Source: Phaseolus vulgaris (Eukaryota; Streptophyta; Magnoliopsida; Fabales; Fabaceae). From it: a stretch of DNA of 64,000 nucleotides. Position numbers and translations under genes: made by a program. Of the stretch, positions 56,915 to 64,000 are shown in pieces. The number at the start of each line of letters is the position of its first letter. Within the stretch, counting starts at the first letter, position 1. The stretch spans positions 39,122,579-39,186,578 of the forward strand of contig NC_023756.2 in NCBI RefSeq assembly GCF_000499845.2. The letters are read 5' to 3'. The notes beneath the pieces were generated by a model that did not search any database, was not told the DNA's origin, and was given only the letters and a program-made list of their open reading frames with translations.

Positions 56915-57309
56915 ATCTCCCCCTATTTGATAAAGACAAATGTATGGTTTGCTTGTGTTGTTCGTTTGAATTTTAAAGCACCTGCAAAACAACAATTGTG
57001 CATGTACCAGATAGTAATAATACATAGATTTACACAACACCATTGAACCATTTTTCATCATATGATTTCCACCATGAAAACCACAAACATCAGTGTGAAA
57101 ACCCAATGAAATAGGTGCAGAATCATAGCAAAATAGCAGGAGCTATAAGCCAGATTTAAACGAGATAAAAAATAGATAAGTAGCAACATTTCAAAACTGA
57201 AACCAGATACTTATCCCTCTATTTGTCTTCACAAATAGAGTAAGACAAGTGATAAAGCTAGAATTAACCAAAAAAAAATCATTGTTCAAGAATAAAATAT
57301 TGAAATACT

Positions 57310-58472
57310 TCAATCTTCTCTACCATATTGAAGCTCAAAAAGCTTATTTTGAACAACTTCAATTTGCTCATCAAGGTTCTGAAAACGAGCCACACAGAAC
57401 TCGTGATGACTTCTTTGTTTATCAACAAAGTTATACATCCTTCTTATCATCAATCTCTCAAATGGTGACATAGAGGTGATGCGTTCTCCCATGATTCCAG
57501 CACTTGGACCAACATTGTCTTCTCCAGCTTGGAATCGAGGATCATCATCACCACCACCAGCAATATCAGCTTGCTCTTCTCCATCATCTTCAATAGGAAC
57601 TCCACTTGAGGAACCGACTTGATCACCATCTTTGCTGACCCATTTTGCTCCAATTTTAGTGAAACCCATCTTGCTTAGAGAGCCATTGGTGACTTCGTGT
57701 GATGCTTTGACCACTTCAGTTTGTCCTCTTCAAGATCAACTTCGAAATAATGCAAAAACTTAGAGATTAGAATAACATATGGATAGTGATAGTCACTTAA
57801 CGTCATGGATTTTTGCATGTGTTCTTTGATGATATCGATCCAATTGATCTTGATCTTGTTCATGATGCAGTAAATGAAGACAAGATCTTCCTCAGTCAAC
57901 ATAGAGTGGTTGCTTCCTCTTGGAGTTAACATCCATGAAACTATGAAAGCAATAAGCCTTTCATTGAGTCTCAAGCCTCCCACTGAAAAATTCCTCACTT
58001 TGGATTGAGGATTCTTTAGACAGCTTCTATAGAATTGCATTATGTTGAATTCCTCAACAACTCCAATGTTCCCCTTATTTATTCTTAATCTAGCATACTT
58101 TAATCCAGCAATAACAAACCAAACTTCATGAGTTATTTTCATGTCAATCCCTTTCACATATGAGCAGATATTATCACCAACAATTTGGAGGTTGTTATAG
58201 AAAACTCTTAAAAGGTTAAGATAGATATTCCCAAACATTTCCAGGAACCTCTTCAGCAGCTGCTCCTTCGAAAGGCTCCTTACTTTAGTGAGTTTCTGCT
58301 CTTTCAACCAGTTGAAGGTGATGAGCTTTGGATTGTTGATTGCCTTCCTACTTGTTTCATGTAGGTACTTTCCAATTTTCTCATCCTCCCCAACAAACCA
58401 GCTTTCTAGACGTCCACCCCTTTTTACCCCTCGGGTCTTCATTCTTTTAGAGGAAGGAGGTGTTGAGCCCAT
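57310..58472 (-). pseudogene. 3' ORF of the degenerate Sirevirus-like element, one frameshift
   Basis: It starts MGSTPPSSKRMK and is homologous over its whole length to the intact ORF at 18,942-20,144 (LLRVFYNNLQ, VKGIDMKITHEVW, SWMLTPRGSNHSMLT; C-terminal coiled coil DEQIEVVQNKLFELQ). The frame is open to about 57,720, then shifts by one base near 57,715-57,722 and continues open to the stop at 57,310. The sequence is considerably diverged from the other two copies, yet core blocks are kept, which hints at past selection on the protein. Confidence 0.75.
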
Positions 58473-58620
58473 GGAGCAAGAATGAAATTTTTCAGAAAAG
58501 AGAGAGAGTCCAGCAGATGCAGGATGCAATCAAAGGAAAAAATAATGGTTGTTTAGAGAGAATATTGTCATACGTCAGCCCTCCAAATAGATTGCCCAGT
58601 GACAACACATGCAAATTTGA

Positions 58621-61405
58621 CTAACCATAAAATCTCTTTATTTTCCAATATCCAGCAGCATCTGCATCCATATAACAGCTTGAAGGCATGGGTGTGCTTG
58701 CTTCTTTACAACTTTCCATTTCAAATTTCTTGAGAATTTCTTTGCAATATTTTGATTGGCATAGAAAGATTTCATCCTTTGTTTGCTTGACCAGCAATCC
58801 AAGAAAGAAAGAAAGCTCCCCCATCATAGACATTTCAAACTCACCTTGCATAGCTGCCACAAATTCTTCACACAAACTATCTTGGATAGTACCAAAGATG
58901 ATGTCATCAACATAAATTTGTACTAGGATAATTTCAGAATTTGATTTCTTGATGAAGAGAGTTTGTCAATCATTCCTCTTTCATAACCATGTGACAAAAG
59001 GAAATTGCTAAGCCTCTCATATCACTGCCTTGGAGCTTGCTTAAGTCCATACAATGCCTTTTTCAACTTAAAAACATGATTAGGAAGTTGATGATCCTCA
59101 AAACCCGGTGGTTGCTCAACATACACTTCTTCATTGATAAAGCCATTGAGAAAAGCACTCTTCACATCCATTTGAAAGAGTTTGAATCCACTCATACAAT
59201 CAAAAGCCAGCAGCAACCTCACAACTTCCAATCTTGCAACAGGGGCAAAGGTTTCTCCATAGTCAATCCCTTCCTCTTGATTGTAGCTTTTGGCAACTAG
59301 CCTTGCCTTGTTCCTTGTAATTACTCCAGCCTCATCAAACTTGTTTCTGAAAACTCGTTTAGATCCAATGATGTTCATCTCATCTGTCTTAGGAACCAGA
59401 AACCACACATCATTCCTAGCAAATTGATTCAGCTCTTCATGTATAGCTTCCACCCATTTTTCATCTTTAAGAGCTTCTTCAATAGACTTTGGTTCAACTT
59501 GAGAGACAAAAGCAGTGTGCCTGCAGAAGTTTGAGATAGAGCTACGTGTAGAAACATCATCCTATATCTGCCCAATGATGTTCTCCACTGACAGATCTCT
59601 TGGTATTCTCCATTCTTTAGGTAGCTCACTCTGTTGCAGAATTTCAATCGATTTTTTCGATGAATCAACCGGTTGTTTTTCTACACAACAGTCCAGCTTC
59701 TCCAAATTGATGTTTTGCTCATCCTCTTTTGTGTTGTTCTTTGAGACTTGAATGCTTTTGTGATCAACTTCATCAAATACCACATGAACAGATTCTTCTA
59801 CAGTCATGAGCCTCTTGTTGTAGTTCTTATAGGCATGACTATTTAAGGAATAGCCAATAAAGATTCCATTATCAGCTTTTTCATCAAACTTTCCCAGATT
59901 TTATTTCCCATTATTCAGAACAAAACAGCTGCATCCAAACACTCTTAGGTGAAAAATGTTTGGCTTCCTTCCATTGAAGAGTTCATGGGGAGTTTTCTTC
60001 AAGATTGGCCTTATTAGCACTCTATTCATCACATAGCAAGAGGTGTGAACAGCATCAACCCAAAAGTACTTGGGTAAGGAGGATTCACTTAGCATGGTTC
60101 TTGCTAATTCTTCAAAAGATCTGTTCTTTCTTTCCACTACACCATTTTGTATAGGATTTCTTGGTGCAGAGAAGTTGAGTAAGATCTCCATCTTCTCATA
60201 GAATTTGCTGAATTTCTCATTTTGAAATTCCCCTCCATGATCACTCCTTATGGAACCAATGTTGCTGTTTTTTATGTTTTGTAACCTTCTAGCAAGCTTT
60301 TTGAAGGCAGAGAAGACATCATTCTTTGATTCCAAAAAGAGAGTCCATGTGTATCTAGAGAAATCATCCACAATAACAATAGTTTCCACCAAGATTCATG
60401 GTTCTTGAAGGTCCAAACAAATCCATATGGAGCAGCTCAAGGGGTTTTAAAGATGAAACAACATTTTTAATTTTGAAAGAATTTTTAAATTGTTTCCCTT
60501 TTTGACATGCTTCACATATGTGGTCCTTCTCAAACTTAAGCTTGGGCAACCCAATCACAAGATCTTTTGAGATTAATTTGTTTAAGTGATTCATGTGAAT
60601 GTGAGCAATTCTTGTATGCCATAACCAAGATTCATCATGCTTAGAAAGAAGACAACCTATAGAGCAAGGAGAAGAAATATCCAAGAGATAGACATTGTTG
60701 ATTCTCTTACCAATCAACATTACCTCTTTTGAGTTAGGAAGGCAGATTTCACAAGAGTTTGTCTTGAAGATTACTTGATACCCTTTGTCACATAGTTGGC
60801 TAATGCTAAACAAGTTGTGCTTTAGTCCCTCTACATACAAGACATCATGAATGAGCAAGATACTCTTATCTCCTATAGAGCCTCTTCCAAGAATTCTTCC
60901 TTTGTTGTTATCTCCATATGTTACATGGCCTTCTTGTTTGAAGGTGATGCTCACAAACTTTGATTTATCTCCTATCATGTGTTTTGAGCAACCACTATCC
61001 AGATACCACTGTTGCATGCTCTCCATCAAATTTCCCTACAAAGTAAAATTTCAAGTACAAAGATTTGGTCCCCTTTTAAATGTGGGTCCTTTTGATTTAC
61101 ATTCATCACTAGGAACTCCATAATCTTTATGAATCAATCTCATAATGCCTTTAGGAACAGAATATTTCCTATTTTTATAGAATCTGATAGAATGAGCTTT
61201 TTTCATGCAGTAGAAGCATGTAACAACCGGTTGTTTCGATAGAACAATCAGTTGTTTTTCTGACAGTTTCAAATGACCTTGAAAACTTGTCTTGCTTGTT
61301 CTGTGGATTAAAACCTAATCCAACTTTTCCAAAAACACAATTTTGAGATGCCAAGACATTCTCAAAGTTGGATTTACCCTCTGAAAGCTTATCAACAGTC
61401 TTTAC
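58621..61405 (-). pseudogene. Gag end and pol of the degenerate Sirevirus-like element, RNase H deleted
   Basis: Minus-strand order: gag tail with a CCHC-like knuckle (CFYCMKKAHSIRFY, last Cys lost) near 61,210; protease WYLDSGCSKHMIG near 61,010; integrase zinc segment (about 60,620-60,500) and core (60,392-59,901; FSRYTWTLFLESK, IRSDHGGEFQNEKF); RT (59,453-58,621; SKRVFRNKFDE, LKKALYGLKQAPRQ, catalytic YVDDIIFG near 58,905). Sequence stops matching pol after STPMPSSCYMDADAAG at about 58,640; the RNase H domain is absent. Several frameshifts (about 60,370, 59,450 and 59,020) are present. It shows what the pol-less element at 17,406 has lost. Confidence 0.8.
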
Positions 61406-62105
61406 TGTTAGAGTTAAACAGTGTATAAGTTCAAGAGGGGAGGGGTGAATTGAGCTTATCAAATTTTCGCAAACACAAACTGTTTTACAGTGTAACAAAG
61501 GTGAAAAGAACAGATTGATTTTAAACGAAACAGATTGTTTTTACAAATGACTTTAGCACAAACAGAACTTGATCAACAAGGTTTAGATCAACAAGCAGAA
61601 ATAACAGAAACAAATTGATTAACTTTCACATCTTATAAAGTTGCAGTGTGTAGCACAGGATTAATCAATTTTACTTAACACAAAACATCTAGAGTAATGG
61701 ACAAATGTCACAGTTCAGTCAAGGAAAACAATTCACCCTTTTGCCATATTACAGATTCACACAGTAGCTTGATTTATCTCTAAAAGATTGATTAACAAGC
61801 TAGAATGGCAGATTCAATCAGGTCCAGAGTTAACAGATTTAGATTCAAAAGAACATATTCCTTTCTTGACAGATTATGTGAAACCACAGAATTAAGTGCA
61901 AGGATGAGAAGAGAAACATAAGAGAATTTTTATACTGGTTCACTCATCAAGAGCTACGTCCAATTCACCTTACTCCAAGGTGGAATCCACTAAAACAGAT
62001 ACAATCAATTACAACACACACAACAGTTCTTGAACCCTTCAAGAACTTCAACAAACACTGCTGAAAAACACTATTCTAGCACACCTTGCACTCCAAGAAA
62101 CCCTA
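61406..62105 (-). repeat. Partial LTR of another copia element, inserted in gag
   Basis: It begins TGTTAGAGTTAAAC on the plus strand, directly after TTTAC (a possible 5-bp duplication). It has family landmarks AGAGGGGAGGGGTGAATTG, ATACTGGTTCACTC and AGAGCTACGTCCA. It interrupts the gag of the element at 55,843-61,405 and is itself cut at 62,105 by a gypsy LTR. Its remainder is outside the window, so it cannot be told whether it is a solo LTR or part of a full element. Confidence 0.7.
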
Positions 62106-63089
62106 TGATATGATTCCAATAGCAAGATATAGACGATTCTTTGACATTTTATGGAATCAACTTGAGTTGGAGATTGAATAGGCACTTTTATAGAAATGGA
62201 TCAATGTTCTATGTTTCAAGAACTCACCAAAACTTGCACCAAACACCAAACTCACATGGAAGTTCCATTTCTTGTCAATTGAACCGATTAAAAGATGAAG
62301 GAAAGCAAATGAACCGATTAAATTGCTAAAGAAATGAAAGGAACCGATTGAAAAGCTTCACAAATGAAATGCACCGAACAAAAGCTAGGAAGGAAGAAGA
62401 TGAACCGATTGAAACAAGAAACTAAGCAAGAACACCGAATAGAAAGCAAGAAAGGAAACTAAAACATGTTTAGGAAGTAGGCACGGAAATGGAATGAGAA
62501 GATGAAGGAGAAAGATGACTTATGTGGTTGTAGTTCTTGGTTGATGAACACGCCAATTGAAGTGTGAATGCTCCAAGATAAGTGTGTAATGCCGCCACTT
62601 GAGAGAACCAAGGCACTCAATATGAGACTAGGAAGAGGAGAAGGCAAGTTCTCACTACACTCAATCACCAATTTGGGAGAGTTTTGTTACTTCAAATCTC
62701 AATTCTGAATTATGAAGGACCCAAGCCCTCCTTTTATAGGAGCAAGGGCCGGTCAAAAGCTTACAAAGCTTATTCCATAAGCTACCCAAAAGACTCCTAA
62801 ACTCACGCTCCTACTAAGCTCACTCCCCAAGCTTCTAGAATTTCCTAAACTAAAGCCTAAAGATGCTTTGACAAAAGAGGTGTCTAATGTTTCCCTCTAA
62901 GCACCTTTTAATACAAAAGATACTATAAAAAGAGAAAACAACCGTACACTATTTCCTAATTCCTTAAACTTGCTCCTTGTAAGCCTATGAGGTGGGCTAA
63001 TGACTTCTTGAGCGTCTACAACTTGGGCGTCTACCTCTTCTTGTCCTTGATTATTGGCTTCTATTTCTTCTTGATCTTGTTCTCCATCA
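62106..63089 (-). repeat. 3' LTR of the second gypsy copy
   Basis: It is 984 bp. On the minus strand it starts TGATGGAGAACAAG and ends GGAATCATATCA. It is clearly diverged from the 995-bp LTRs of the intact copy. Confidence 0.85.
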
Positions 63090-64000
63090 TACTCCCCGAG
63101 TTGGAGAGAATTCGACCACGAATTCTGGAGACCTATAGAAAAAGGAGTTAGATCACTAATATTAAATGTATGACTACCAAGGTATGTATCAGGCATATCT
63201 AACTCATAAGCATTGTTATTAATCCTCTTGAGGACTTGGAAAGGTCCATCACCACGAGGCATTAGTTTGGACTTCCTTTGAGTAGGAAAACGATCTTTCG
63301 TCAAGTGAAGCCAAACCCAATCACCCTCATCAAATAACAATGCTTTTCTCCTTTTGTTGGCAAGTTCAGCATACGTGCCAACCTTCTTCTCAATTCTCAT
63401 CTTGATGTCTTTATGCAAGGTTTTCACAAAAGAAGCCTTTTCATCCCCATCTTTGCACAAGACATCCTCAAGTATGGGAATAGGAAGAAGATCAAGAGGT
63501 GTTAAGTGATTGAACCCATAGACAACCTCAAAAGGAGAATGTGAGGTGGTAGAATTTACTACACGGTTATAAGCAAATTCAACATGGGGTAGTAAATTCT
63601 CCCACACTCTAGGATTCCCGGAGATAAAAACATCGCAACATTTGTCCCAAAGTTCTATTTACCACTTCGGTTTGACCATCGGTTTGTGGGTGACAAGTGG
63701 TAGAAAATAAAAGTTTAGTACCAAGCTTTCCCCACAAGGTCTTCCAAATGTGACTCAAGAACTTGGAATCTCTATCGGACACAATAGTTCTAGGAATCTC
63801 ATGCAAACGAACCACTTCTTGAAAGAAGAGGTTTGCAATATGACATGCATCATCCACTTTGTGGCAAGGAATAAAGTGAGCCATCTTTGAAAAACGATCC
63901 ACTACCACAAAAATGGAATCCTTTCCCTTTGATGTCTTGGGTAATCCTAAGATGAAATCCATAGATATGTCAACCCAAGGCATTGAAGGGATAGGGAGAG
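62897..64000 (-). pseudogene. Integrase region and C-terminus of gypsy pol, one frameshift, partial
   Basis: It aligns with residues about 1,185 to the end of the intact polyprotein at 9,263-13,891. The integrase core is present ([25 protein letters not shown], and [12 protein letters not shown] with the Glu). One extra T in a run near 63,627-63,631 shifts the frame; both sides are otherwise open. The C-terminal tail inside the LTR is present but altered (PPHRLTRSKFKELG). The rest of the gene is outside the window. Confidence 0.82.

Larger units (their letters stand above)
55843..61405 (-). mobile_element. Degenerate Sirevirus-like Ty1/copia element, 5' part missing
   Basis: Minus-strand order: gag end (61,405-61,050), protease, integrase, RT (to about 58,621), 3' ORF (58,472-57,310), purine tract (56,928-56,915, AAATAGGGGGAGAT) and 3' LTR (56,914-55,843). 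The gag is cut at 61,405, where another LTR begins, so the 5' LTR lies beyond it, outside the window. RNase H is deleted. It belongs to the same broad family as 17,406-23,858: same order, same purine tract and a homologous 3' ORF, but it is clearly diverged in sequence. Confidence 0.82.
62106..64000 (-). mobile_element. Second copy of the CRM-like gypsy family, running off the window
   Basis: The minus-strand element has its 3' LTR at 62,106-63,089 and pol from 62,897 to past the right edge. It is homologous to the intact copy at 6,913-14,696, with the same LTR start (TGATGGAGA), a similar LTR end and the same reading of pol into the LTR. It is inserted in a copia-type LTR, giving a third nesting level here. 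The 5 bp at the left are CCCTA; the partner site is beyond the window. Confidence 0.85.

Noticed and set aside
1..64000. CRISPR arrays, tRNA or rRNA genes, bacterial operons
   Set aside because: None seen. The regular repeats present are LTRs, sub-terminal arrays, minisatellites and fold-back MITEs of a plant genome.

Overview
This window is nuclear DNA of a flowering plant, most likely a legume. The evidence is a spliced minus-strand gene with GT-AG introns, plant-type LTR retrotransposons of several lineages, a CACTA DNA transposon with related MITEs, and AT-rich intergenic DNA. The legume call rests on recognition of the repeat types and is an inference. There is nothing bacterial: no operons, ribosome binding sites or CRISPR arrays.

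Positions 1-25,200 form a nested retrotransposon block. Its base layer is an old, frameshifted Ty3/gypsy element of the Tat lineage on the minus strand. Its LTR lies around 24,130-25,197, gag is split over 24,071-15,190, protease is at 15,190-14,702, and RT, RNase H and integrase lie at 6,907-3,535. An extra ORF on the opposite strand lies at 2,046-2,849. Three later insertions split it, each with a perfect 5-bp target duplication: a young, coding-intact gypsy element on the plus strand (6,913-14,696, ACACT), a solo copia LTR (15,892-17,028, CATCT), and a copia (Sirevirus-like) element without pol on the minus strand (17,406-23,858, ATTTT). A truncated relative of that copia family occupies 1-2,039.

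Positions 25,200-39,400 are host DNA with decayed MITEs. The one intact host gene runs from 37,362 to 29,502 on the minus strand. I assembled it from eight exons; it encodes a 310-aa short-chain dehydrogenase resembling TIC32. Its 3.4-kb fourth intron holds a LINE relic. A near-perfect 403-bp fold-back MITE lies at 38,936-39,338.

Positions 39,900-55,000 hold the wreck of a farnesyl diphosphate synthase gene on the minus strand (exons between 54,988 and 40,493). It is split by a Tork-like copia element (41,192-46,090) and by an 8.2-kb CACTA element (46,540-54,769). The CACTA element carries two in-frame exons of a UBP26-like deubiquitinase.

Positions 55,800-64,000 are a second nested block. 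A degenerate Sirevirus-like element on the minus strand (from 55,843) is cut at 61,405 by another copia-type LTR. That LTR is in turn cut at 62,105 by a second copy of the young gypsy family, which runs off the right edge.

The genes do not form a common pathway. The window mainly records successive insertion, gene capture and decay. The observations most worth a second look are the pol-less element that kept gag and its 3' ORF, the antisense ORF of the Tat element, the captured deubiquitinase exons, and the palindromic motif recurring through the Sirevirus-like family.
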